This document shows, one piece after another, positions 12,655 through 22,395 of a stretch of DNA of 64,000 bases. The notes under the pieces were generated by a model, which saw nothing but the letters and a program-made list of their open reading frames with translations, was not told the DNA's origin and made no database searches. The first letter of the stretch is position 1. Each line of letters starts with the position of its first letter. Position numbers and translations under genes: made by a program. The DNA comes from Topomyia yanbarensis (lineage: Eukaryota > Arthropoda > Insecta > Diptera > Culicidae). The DNA lies in assembly GCF_030247195.1 (NCBI RefSeq), contig NC_080672.1, positions 349,678,413 to 349,742,412 of the forward strand, written 5' to 3'.

Positions 12655-12938
12655 TAACGTTGATTTCTCAAAAACCTTCGCCAAAGTTTCACTCAATCTA
12701 GCATTTGAGAAGCTGAGAAGACTTGGATTTACTAGCTGGGTAACTACATGGCCATGTCCATACTTGTCGATTTGTTACGTGTACGTTAGACTGAACAATT
12801 CAAACTTAAATTCATTTCAGCTAACTTCTGGTGTCACTCAAGGCAGCATTCTGGGACCGCTCATATTCATACTGTTTGTGAATGATCTTTGTTTTCATTT
12901 GAACGGCGGCAAAGTACTATGATGACGATCTGAAAATA
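12655..12938 (+). pseudogene. non-LTR retrotransposon reverse transcriptase fragment, 5' part
   Basis: The conceptual frame reads INVDFSKTFAKVSLNLAFEK, then after about 45 residues the motif LTSGVTQGSILGPLIFILFV and ND. These match RT motifs of Jockey/CR1-type LINEs: the DFSKAFD region, and SGVPQGSxLGPLLF followed by (F/V)ND. A stop follows, after which GAT GAC GAT CTG AAA echoes the (Y)xDDLK catalytic motif. The fragment is interrupted at 12939 by a DD37E transposon and resumes after 14157. Confidence 0.7.
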
Positions 12939-14157
12939 ACGAGTGTTCAATAAAAAATGAGAATTTTTTCAGTCATGTAGTTAAAAAACAAAAACAAAAT
13001 CGACGAATTCAGTATTTGTTTTGTTAAAAACATAATGTCTATTCTTCAAAAAACGTCAATGAATATTGGAGAAGGGGCCCTGGACGGCCATACGAAACAA
13101 CTAAGTCGCGATGCTCTCACAAGAGCGCTGGACGGCACTGACTTCCGAATAATACAATTCCGAACTCTGGTGATCAACTGCTTCGTATCCTTACCCGCCA
13201 ATTATTTTTGTACACTAGGCCATTGAGGGAGCCGAAAAAATCCTCAATGGGACGGCACTGGGACCCGTTGGTCGGGATCCTTTCTTTCGGCACGTACGGT
13301 ATCTTTTTCTGCTCAAGATACTCCTGCGTCTTCTTGGCGTAATGGGAAGACGCCTTGTCTGGCCAGAAGACGTACTTCCCATCCGCTCCTTTAAGAACGG
13401 CAAAAGAATTTTCTCAAGACACACCTCCTGGTACACTTGTTGATTGATGGCCAGACCGCTCGGCTTGAACCACAGCTTTGAAATCCCTCTGTCCGATATG
13501 GCGATGTACAGCATAACTTGTTTTTTCAAATTTATTCTTACACTTATATTTTACTTTGGGGGGTGTAGCTGAATTGTCGCTGGAATAGTAGCTGTTATTT
13601 CCTGAAATGTGGGTCTTCGAGAGCGGAAAGTAACTTTCGTCGTCCAGCACTAACGACGTCCCGCGGTAGTTCTTCTTAATCCACCGGCACTGCGATTTCA
13701 CGATCGCTATCTGCTCATCCGTGTACTCGGGGGACCGAGTCTTCTTCCGACTCATGATGTCCTCCATCTTGAGGGTTCGGTGAATCAAGATATGGGAGCA
13801 GTGATATTTTCGGTCGGCGTCACGCAAACTCGTTCCGTCCTTGTTGTCGAACAGATTTTTAACGTTTCCTTCTTCTTCGTCGTCGTCATTATCTTCGCCG
13901 GTCGACCGCTCAGGGATGCCAGCATCCGGTTTTTTCCACGATGACCATGCGTTTCGTAAAACCATACAACACGCTCGCGGAGTGCTGGTGTTTCGACGCC
14001 ATCTTCGATTGAACTGACAGCACCCGAGCGAAAAGAAACATATCACCCATTTCTAGGGAGTCCAGAGAGCAACTCTCTTGGAGAGAAAAAAAATTATGCT
14101 CTTTACTTTAATTATAGAAAGGTATTAAAATCATTCTCATTTTTATTGAACACCCGT
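12939..14157 (-). mobile_element. DD37E IS630-Tc1-mariner element
   Basis: Terminal inverted repeats ACGAGTGTTCAATAAAAA (left) and its near-complement at 14137-14157 frame a decayed minus-strand transposase. A TA dinucleotide lies next to the left end; the expected TA on the right is not visible. The length, about 1.2 kb, is normal for the superfamily. It sits inside an RT fragment whose two halves flank it, so it is the younger of the two. Confidence 0.8.
13210..14046 (-). pseudogene. DD37E transposase, frameshifted
   Basis: The transposase would act in the nucleus, cutting at its inverted repeats and inserting at TA. On the minus strand the sequence reads, with frame changes, SRKKTRSPEYTDEQ, then LVLDDESYF with the first catalytic aspartates (about 13625-13655). 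It continues with MLYIAISDRGISKLWFKPSG, then in a third frame VFWPDKASSHYAKK (second aspartate, near 13345), and CRPIEDFFGSLNG (near 13220). Exactly 37 residues separate the D of WPD from the E of PIE, which is the DD37E spacing described for mosquito elements. There is at least one indel in the A-run near 13520 and another near 13388. The N-terminal DNA-binding part is poorly preserved. It is not functional as it stands. Confidence 0.8.
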
Positions 14158-14290
14158 GCAATCTGCTCTGCTAAAAATTGCACTGATCTATAACTGGAAC
14201 TGTTCTCGTGATGGAATGGACGTGAACATCAATACATGCAACGTGATAACTTTTCAAGCTTTTAAAATAGTCAAAGATATATGAGAATTT
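14158..14290 (+). pseudogene. reverse transcriptase fragment, 3' part after the insertion
   Basis: After the DD37E element the plus strand reads KIALIYNWNCSRDGMDVNIN, followed by TCNVITF. This fits the RT stretch after the catalytic YxDD of Jockey/CR1 elements (FxxWCxxNGMxLNxxKCxVIxF). It is the continuation of the fragment that stops at 12938. Confidence 0.6.
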
Positions 14291-14499
14291 AGAAAACTTG
14301 GCGGTTATACAACTTTGAATATTCCCTCTTCCTATATTTAAAAAAGAAAATCATAGTTCGAAGCAAGCCTGACGAATATAGTAAAATCTCATACAAAGTT
14401 CCTTTAATTCCCCTTCAAAATGAAACTAGTTGTGCCATTATCGGATCAAAATCAAATAGGCTTTTTATGTTTACTTCAAATATATGTTTTTGAAGTAAA

Positions 14500-14870
14500 C
14501 ATAAAAAGTATGTTTCTGGAAAGGTAAATCATCTAAATATCCTGACATGGCTACGTTGAAACTACTGTTGATAATCGTGTGCTCAAAGTGATAGTTCTAA
14601 TCTGGATATAAATATTTTCCCGACTTGATACGACTACAGATTTCGTCGATAAACAAACTAAAAATAAGCGATCCGAGATGGCTGCCTTGTGAGACGGAAA
14701 GTGCCTGAGCGCGTGTTTTTTGCACTCATGAAAGCGGAGAGATAGGACTGCAACCAATTAGTCAGGCACGCAGCAAATCATTAACTTTGTACATTCAAGA
14801 TTGTGAGACAGTGGGTGATGTGTGGTATTTGGTGTAAACTTTTGACAAATCTATATAATTTACCTACACC
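14500..14870 (-). pseudogene. non-LTR retrotransposon RT fragment (antisense)
   Basis: On the minus strand near 14640-14700 the sequence reads VSQGSHLGSLIFSLFIDEIC, a recognisable version of the RT motif (S)GVPQGSxLGPLLFxLFINDI. Flanking frames are broken by stops. It is a short, decayed LINE piece, opposite in strand to the one at 12655. Confidence 0.6.
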
Positions 14871-15418
14871 TGCTGACGCTTCTCGGCGATAGAAAACAAT
14901 ATAAAAGTGCCAGCTATCAGATTAGAAACGGCAGCTGCATACGTTAGGTTCTAGACTAGCTTTTCCAGAACCCTAACGAGACATTTCAATAATGAGTTAA
15001 AATTTTATTATCAAAATATTGAATTGAAACTGCAATGGGCTTGAAAATAAATGAATGAGGGAGGCTTTGAAAAATTCAATGCTGGTTGCGGTAAATTTAC
15101 GCGAAAATGGGGCTCGGATAATATTAAATTAAATGTGCCATATTTTTAATACGCTGAAATATAGAATAGAAACTCAATTAAGTCAAGTAAATAAAATGGC
15201 ATTAACTCGACAATTATTAGCTTCCTGGTTTCAATAATTCGTTATCCGAAAAGTTTTGATGCATTTACTATATTTCTATGGTAATAGTCCGCAATAGATT
15301 CTCGAATCTAGCAGTTCTTGAATTAAATATCTAAGAAATAGGAAATACAAAATTGGCTAAAAATGCCAGGAATAACAAAACGAACGAAGATACCAACACA
15401 TCCATCTACAGAATATTA
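14871..15418. other. no gene seen
   Basis: AT-rich sequence up to the TA target dinucleotide (15417-15418) of the mariner element. No coding or structural signal recognised. Confidence 0.4.
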
Positions 15419-16704
15419 TTGGGTATGGGAATAAGTTTCCGCCCTCTTGAAAGATAGGTCATTATTGATACTACAGCTGTGTTAGCTCAACTACTCTACT
15501 TACCATTTCTAATTGTATGTGTAAGGTCTCGATTGCACTAGTTGATATTCGCTTCGAGTGTGAACATCTTTTTTAATCTGGCGTTAAAAATGTCAACGTT
15601 CGTTCCGAAAAAGCAGCATTTGCGGGAAGTTTTGCTGCATTATTACATTTCAAAGAAAAGTGCAGCTGAAACGTACCGCATATTAAGGAATATTTACGGT
15701 GATCATGCTCCATCTAATACAAGCTGTAAAGAGTGGTTGCGACGATTTCAAAGCGGCGATTATGACGTCAGTGACAAAGAACGCGAAGGAGCACCGAAAA
15801 AATTTGAAGATGCACAACTACAACAGATACTTGATGAAGATTCATGTCGGATTCTGGATGAGCTATCCAATGAGTTGAATGTTGACAGATCGACCGTCGG
15901 TAAACGTTTGCACGCAATGGGAATGGTGCAAAAAATAGGCAATTGGGTACCACATCAATTGAAGGAGAGGGATATCGAGAGACGTTTGGTGATGTGCGAG
16001 ATGCTCCTTGAGCGCCAGAAAAGAAAAGGTTTTCTGCATCGCATTATCACTGGCGATGAAAAATGGATCTACTACGAAAACCCGAAGCGACGAAAATGTT
16101 GGGGGCTGCCAGGTGAACCGGGTCCATTCACACCAAAAAAAAATATTCATGCTTCCAAGGTTTTGTTGTGCATCTGGTGGGATCAGAGTGCTGTAATTTA
16201 TTACGAACTCCTTAAACCATCCCGAAACAATCACTGGCGATCGTTACAGACTGCAGCTAATACGATTAAATCGTGCTTTGAAAGAAAAACGACCGGATTG
16301 GACTGCTCGACATGATAAACTAATTTTGCTGCATGATAACGCTAGGCCACACGTTGCAAAATCTGTCAAAAAATATTTGGAAGGGGTGAATTGGGAAATC
16401 TTGCCCCACCCGCCGTATTCCCCAGACATAGCGCCATCAGATTACCATCTTTTTCGATCGATGCAATCAGCCCTGATTGGAGAAAAGTTCACTTCTTGCG
16501 AAAGTATCGAAAAATGGCTCAACGAATGGATCGAGTCGAAAAACCCTGACTTCTTTCTTCGAGGAATCCGTATGCTGCCTGAAAGATGGGAAAAAGTTGT
16601 CGCTTCGAATGGTGCATACTTCACATAATATTATTTTGTATTTCATGTTTTAAATAAATATTATTTTCGTGTAAAGAAGGACGGAAACTTATTCCCATAC
16701 CCAA
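15419..16704 (+). mobile_element. mariner element, 1286 bp, near-intact
   Basis: Terminal inverted repeats of 28 bp begin TTGGGTATGGGAATAAGTTT. The first 23 bases match the right end exactly and only the last few differ. Both ends are flanked by TA (15417-15418 and 16705-16706), the standard mariner target duplication. The length matches the roughly 1.3 kb of full mariner elements. The high TIR identity and the single lesion in the transposase point to a fairly recent insertion. Confidence 0.95.
15590..16628 (+). pseudogene. mariner DD34D transposase with one frameshift
   Basis: This nuclear transposase binds the element's TIRs and cuts and pastes it at TA sites. The start at 15590 (MSTFVPKKQH) follows the 5' untranslated part. 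An N-terminal paired-type DNA-binding region (about residues 5-110) is followed by the linker motif NWVPHQL, then ITGDEKWIYYEN with the first catalytic D. After a frame change come LLHDNARPHVAK (second D) and YSPDIAPSDYHLF (third D). Exactly 34 residues separate the second and third D, so it is a DD34D mariner. The frame is broken once: a C appears to have been gained in the CCC run at 16221-16223, after which the remainder (to TAA at 16626-16628) reads in the next frame. All catalytic residues are retained, so this copy is dead through one lesion. Confidence 0.93.
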
Positions 16705-16936
16705 TAAACACAGAAAGACAGAAACGATTGAACATATTAAAAAATTATTCAGCAAACAATTTTGTAGTTATATCGAAATTTCAGTTATACATCTAACTAT
16801 ACAGTACAACTAAATCGTTTTACAATGCGCCAATATGCTATATACGGGCAAAAGTGGAGGCAATATATCTACATTGAGATAAAATTGGGTTTCAATATAC
16901 GATGTAAATTGTACATAAATGCGACTATGGTCTTCA

Positions 16937-17105
16937 CAATGTCATGTTGGTAGACTTGAGTGATTCGTAGTTATGCTGCCTAAGCTCGACTCCTGCCAGC
17001 AGAAGCCAAAGTTTCTAATGACCGTGCCACTTCCAGTTTTCCGATGTGTTCATTTCACATCCTTGCTCTCACTTTAGCACTATGGATCTAAATTTTCATA
17101 ACTTT
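16937..17105 (+). repeat. solo arm of the hairpin MITE family
   Basis: The sequence matches the right arm of the 7712-8155 hairpin almost throughout: 'catgttggtagacttgagtgattcgtag', 'cgactcctgccagcagaag', 'gtttctaatgaccgtgccactt' and 'catttcacatccttgctctcactt'. Only one arm is present here. Confidence 0.7.
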
Positions 17106-19805
17106 CTCTACTCAGTAACCTTCAGTTAATTGTTTTTAAAATGTATAAAACAATTATTTTTATTCATATTCGCATTTAACATCTGTAGCGGATTTCGATC
17201 AATTTGCTATTTTTATGTAGTACCTGGCACGAAAGCTCATAATCGTTCTCTTATCGGCAAGCCATATCTTCAGATTCGGATACAGATAATTGTTACGCGG
17301 AGCTATATCCGTAGGACTAGAGGTGACGTGAATGAATTTCGTAATCTAATTCGGTCGGAGCATAATGTTTGTTTTTGAGCACCAATCAACGCGGGCGCAG
17401 TTTTCGCGTAAACAAATAGAATGTAAATTACGTTTCTTTTTCGATGTTTGCGGTGACAGCTATATCACGGGATTAAAATTTTCAATCACTCGTCGCAACG
17501 ATTTGTATCAAATTCGTATTCTTTCATTCTCTGATCGTTATATTCGAAGCAGAGTCGCCGTAAAACTCACCAAGCTTCGTTTTGTTGATTTTTCTTCTAA
17601 ATAGTAATGTTGAATTGAGGGCATTCCAATCCACTTAGTAAATATGAAAATACGACTAAACTGGTACTTTGCATGGCCAAATTAAATGTTATTCTAAAAC
17701 CATTGCGTAGAATACCAATATTTTATAATTATCAGTCCCAAGTGCACGCGCTTTGCTTACGCGTCGGATACACGTCTTTTTATACGGTTATTCGAAGCAA
17801 CGTTTCTATGCATGTAGGCAACGCTTGTAGCAATTATGATTATATCTGTTCTCAAAACACCTCTTAAAACTTTGATTGCACTTTTAATGTGCAATTAAAC
17901 TATAATTAGTACGTGGAAAGGAATGACCAGTCGGATATTAGGATAACCTAATGATCAATTTCAGGTAAACTCGTACTTTATATACCAAGACTAAATTTCT
18001 ACGCAATCATGCCAGTTTATGAGTATGCTCAATTGATCCCAACACTTAAATAATAACTGTATCTACAAGTATTAAATTTCATCGCTTACGCCGTAATTTG
18101 CCATTTGTCCCGTTTCACAGTTTTGCCCCTTCGTACTCTTCATTCAATCGTGTTGCGCCAGGGGTGTTGTTCCGAGTGGAATCACAAGAAAATAAAATCA
18201 ATTTTCCGACCAACCAGCTAGCTAGCTTCTCGGCAATAAAGGCTACTGCCATTCATCCCTCCACCCCGCCCACCCCCTTTCGTTTCTGTTAGTCCCTTTG
18301 CGACGACTCGTTTTAAGAATCGTCTTTCCACAACTTGATTCATTCTCAACTGGTGCGCTGGTGCAACTTGCCCGAATTAGCTCTTGATGCTGTATTCGGT
18401 CACAAACTTTTCTCTGGGATTGAGTTTTCTGGAACAACGCCGCACGGCGACGCAGGCGGAAAGAACGTTCGTAAGCAACTGAAACGTTTTCAGGTTGTTC
18501 ACTGGTTTCTTTTTTTTTTTGTTTAGAATCTTGCTACTAATATAGACGACCTCAGAAGTAACACGAAAGCAAAATAAATATAGATCGACACTGTTTTTCT
18601 TGCCGCAAATCCGCTTAGCAATTTTGTCCTTTGTTTGCTTTTCTGGTGAAAAATTTTCGGAATGCTACGCCTCAGCAGTACAATAAAATGTAAGCACTTC
18701 CAAGCTAAATCAAATAAAAATTGGTAGATTACAGACACACACAAAGATCAGCCATTGAGTATGATGAAGCTCCTGTTACGCTGCTGTAGATCTAGGGATG
18801 AACTGTAATGGAAGGGTCACGTAATAAAGTGGGTTCGTGGAAGTAAACGGACAAAAGCAGTGTCGATTCGAGAAACTCAATTAGGAAATTTGTGAATGGT
18901 GTTTTTTCTAAAAGTAAACGTATTACCGAATTTCTTGTATTTATCCTTTAAAGACCAAATTTATAGGAAAGTTTTGTACATGTAATAAGCATAGTTTCTA
19001 TACATTGAATAATTTATTAGAGGTTGCTTGGTAAAAATCCTACCACTTTTTAGAGGGTTCCAACTATTGCTTGACTCTTTAATTTATAAAAAATCTCGCG
19101 TTTGGAAACGAATTTTCCCGGACTCCGATGTAACTGGACGCACATAATCTTTGATAATATTTTTGTAAGTGAATAATAAAGAAATATTTGTCAAGGAAAC
19201 TCTCCCGAAATTTCATATTAAGCATGAGCATGAAAACCGCACGATTTGTAGTTGATACCGCGCGATTGACTAGAACGAGCGAAATGGCACAGAGACTCAA
19301 GAGATAGTTTCTGGGAGTTCATTCTCAATGTGCAAGTTTTGAGATTCCATACTTTGAAATGCAAATAATGGCCGACTATTCCAAACGGTATGCAATAAGA
19401 ACTATCTAAATACCTGAAGTGACCGACTTTGTTTGCCGGCCATACAACCGACGACACGCCTGCGTTGATTTTTACTCTAACTACTAGAAATTGATGCAAG
19501 GTTGGAGACAAGAAGAACGAACGCAATTAAACTAATTTATCTATTAAATATACCACATTATTGGTACAGCTTTACAGTGCAGAAAACGAGAGAAATGAGG
19601 AAGAGACTTGTTTTTGGTGACTTTTACGACAATCATCAAGCTGTAATGTCTTGGGAAGACATGAATAAACAGCTTCAACCCAACAGACCGCAAAACTCGA
19701 AAATTCTGTAAATCTAACTATAATATTATTATGCACATGATTAAATATGGTTAACATGGTAATTAATAATACAGAGCATGTGCTACTCAAAACGAGATTT
19801 TGCTG
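17106..19805. other. long stretch without a recognised gene
   Basis: No protein-like frame or repeat relative was recognised. Bases 18100-18480 are GC-richer, with a C-rich tract at 18255-18285 and a pyrimidine tract ending in TTTAG near 18527 that could serve as a splice acceptor, but no partner donor or coding exon is evident. Short open frames at 17130-17600 and 19079-19526 have no recognisable content. Confidence 0.35.
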
Positions 19806-19811
19806 ATTATG

Positions 19812-19945
19812 TATATAATCACACTCAGACAAGACCATGCGTATTTCCCATACACATTAAATGCGCTATGGATTTGTTCGCTACTACAAACAAACAATGA
19901 AATTGCTCTACTCAATTCAATGTTCCCTTTCCATTTAATCAACAA
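19812..19945 (+). repeat. dispersed repeat family C fragment
   Basis: The segment CACTCAGACAAGACCATGCG followed by 'tatttccca' matches the start of the long family C copy at 53725. Similarity fades after the 'caaacaaac' stretch. Non-coding. Confidence 0.5.
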
Positions 19946-20019
19946 TCTTTAAAAATGACAAATAAAGACTAGTGCTTATTTACAATAAAATAAGATCGAA
20001 AATAATTTATACCTACATA

Positions 20020-20170
20020 TGTGTTCACGCGATCATGCATCGGTCATGTCCGATAGCATGGAACAATCAAATTCCATGGTAACATGCCCGGGAACTCTTA
20101 TGATAGGTGGAATTTCACTCTTCAAGCATTCAGCACTTTAACATACAAACGCTTAAGACCTTCGCAATCA
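20020..20170 (+). repeat. dispersed repeat family A fragment
   Basis: 'Gttcacgcgatcatgcatcggtcatgtcc' through 'aacatacaaacgcttaagaccttcgcaatca' matches two separate blocks of family A with internal deletion. It ends abruptly at 20170 where a family C copy begins. Confidence 0.55.
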
Positions 20171-20557
20171 GGCGGTGGTCAGCTATTTTCGTCCGCGTCG
20201 CTTATCACCTATTTTTATAAAGTGATTCGTCAGCAGTGCTATCTTTGAAAATGGACTACATCGGTTATGCAACTAATTTGTTCCGATCACATTTTAATGC
20301 AAATAATTAAGCAGTTTCGTTGTATTCTGAATTGCACATATTTTGTCGTATGTGTGTTGTTCTTTTATATGATGGCCTTCTAAGGGCACACATATTCGCA
20401 GGTTGATGCCAATCGAACTGACATTTTTTAGACTGACCAAACTAATTTGTTTGTTTAGTGTTTATTTGATCAACTTGGAAACTAATCCACTGAGTATTTA
20501 ATGCGCGTGGGGAATACGCTTGGTCTTGTCTGAGTGAATTATGACTTTTGAATTATG
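20171..20557 (-). repeat. dispersed repeat family C, copy 1
   Basis: The copy begins GGCGGTGGTCAGCTATTTTC and runs through 'gtccgcgtcgcttatcacc', 'cacatattttgtcgtatgt' and 'gttgatgccaatcgaactgaca' to 'ggtcttgtctgagtgaatt'. The inverted copy at 53725-54124 is collinear over its full length. The abrupt junction with family A at one end suggests an insertion with a defined terminus. There is no coding capacity, and it could be a solo LTR or a MITE. Confidence 0.65.
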
Positions 20558-21234
20558 TTCGAGGGTTGAGAACCAACAATTCGCTAGAAGAGTTCAGAAC
20601 CTGTTACCAATTTTTGGCAGTCATATCAGCACAAAGAATAAATGTTTTGTCATATTCATTGGTGCACAATTAGTCCATTTAATCATCAATAAATCATATT
20701 AATTGTTCTAATTGTATTGAATACTTTCATATGCTTTGGAGTAGTACATGCGCTATATTACTGTCAAGTTAACCATATTTCTCGATGAGTATAAAAATAT
20801 TGTAGCTTGATTATTATGCAAGAGATGGAGAGTTAATTTCTTTTCGTTCTTGTTGTTTTCAATGTTGTTCTAGTAATTAGCATAAAAACGCGCATATGTA
20901 AGCGGTTGTATATCCGACATACAAAGTTAGTCGTTTCGGTAGGGCTTATTTTATACCGTTTAAAATGTGCTTTAGATAGCATAATAACGCGCGCGAATAA
21001 TTATAACATAAGAATCAATTGTCCGCGCAGAAAGAAGCCAATACATAATTGCCATTAATAATAATAATATCAAAATTTATTCACGATAAATAATGCATGT
21101 ATTACGAAACCTTTAATTATATAGATATATCGACAAATGTACCGAGACGCTAAAAGTAATCGCCTTTCATTATATTGTATTGTTTTTGATATGCCATGTT
21201 TCACCGGACTGAAGGAGTAATAAAATCGTTCACC
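20558..21234. other. no gene seen
   Basis: Very AT-rich sequence with no coding signal and no repeat partner noticed in this window. Confidence 0.4.
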
Positions 21235-21258
21235 TGCCGTTTGATTCAAATAAACATA

Positions 21259-21470
21259 TACAACACTCCCGACTGTCGGCTATCTGGAGCTGAAGTTGCT
21301 TTTTTCACAAACCGAGCATTTCAAAATCAATTTTGAATTTAATAAGCGATAAATCTATCGTTAATTCTCAGCAGCCGGCTGCCCAGAGCAATAAACACAT
21401 GATAACACTACTGAGGGATCGTAGATCGTATCACTCATCAAGGTGAGTCCAGATTTGTGTAACTCTTTAC
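21259..21470 (+). repeat. dispersed repeat family B, partial copy
   Basis: It opens with ACAACACTCCCGACTGTCGG and 'tctggagctgaagttg', as in the copy at 11731, and ends near 'cactcatcaaggtgagtcc'. The rest of the family B unit is missing. Confidence 0.5.
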
Positions 21471-21480
21471 CCCATTCTAC

Positions 21481-22395
21481 TAACAAAAACTCCATGGACT
21501 ACTAACAAAAACAGCATGGAACTCTCGAAACGTGTACATTGAGAATGGATAGCTACTCCCAGGCCCCATTCGTTGGTTCTCTGTGCAATTTCGCTTGTTC
21601 TGGTCAATCATGGAGTAGCAACCTCGAATTGTACGATCATCATGCTCATTCTCATGCTCAAACGCTTAAGACCTTCGCGATCATCCACGGACACCAAAGC
21701 CCGCGGTCTCGCAAACATGAAAACACCCCGGTGAATGTTTTAGCATTAGCAATTTATAAACGCGGTCACAAGCGGTTACGTTCAGAAATCTCTGCCTTCG
21801 GTCCTAGCACCCTAGACCCAAGCCTTCAGGGGGACCAATAAAAAATGACGCTTATATTCACTACAGAACACGTTCCATGGCGATATAACCGGGAACTCCG
21901 CTGGTATGGGAAAACTTACTCTATTCTTGTATCTGAACCATACACTGAAAATTAAGTATCAGATGCACGGCCCGTACGCGGCCATTCAAAAATTATGAAA
22001 TCGAATTTATAAACGTGAAGTTACATACACGCTAGCACACGCGACGTACAAACGGCCATGCGATCGAACATGTTAACATACGAACGCTGGAGCCCTTCGC
22101 GACGATACACAAAGACTAACATTCAGTCGCGATCGTCCACGCACAACTACGCCCAAGATTTCGCAAACACAAAAATGCCCCGATGATTTAGTGAACGCTA
22201 TAGCACTTATAATAGGATTAACGCGGTCCTAAGCGTGCATAAATAAACGCTATTTCCCAATTGGTCTTAAGTTATATTTTAGTGGGTAACATTTCCCGCC
22301 TCGTCTGCAATTGTAGTGAGTAATTCTGACGGAGATCCATTCCGAGAACCCAGCTCTACAGCTCCTGTAGGATAGCTGTAAAAAAAAAGATTTAT
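21481..22395 (+). repeat. dispersed repeat family A copy with A-rich end
   Basis: The copy contains 'cccagaccc...ccttcagggggaccaataaaaaatgacgct', 'ccatggcgatataaccgggaac', 'cggcccgtacgcggccattc', 'gatcgaacatgttaacatacgaacgctggagcccttcgcgacgat', then 'gtgggtaacatttcccgcctcgtctgc' and 'ccgagaacccagctctacagc'. It ends in an A-run at 22381-22389. The A-run after a conserved terminus recurs at 35714-35722, which suggests reverse-transcription-mediated insertion. Confidence 0.65.
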
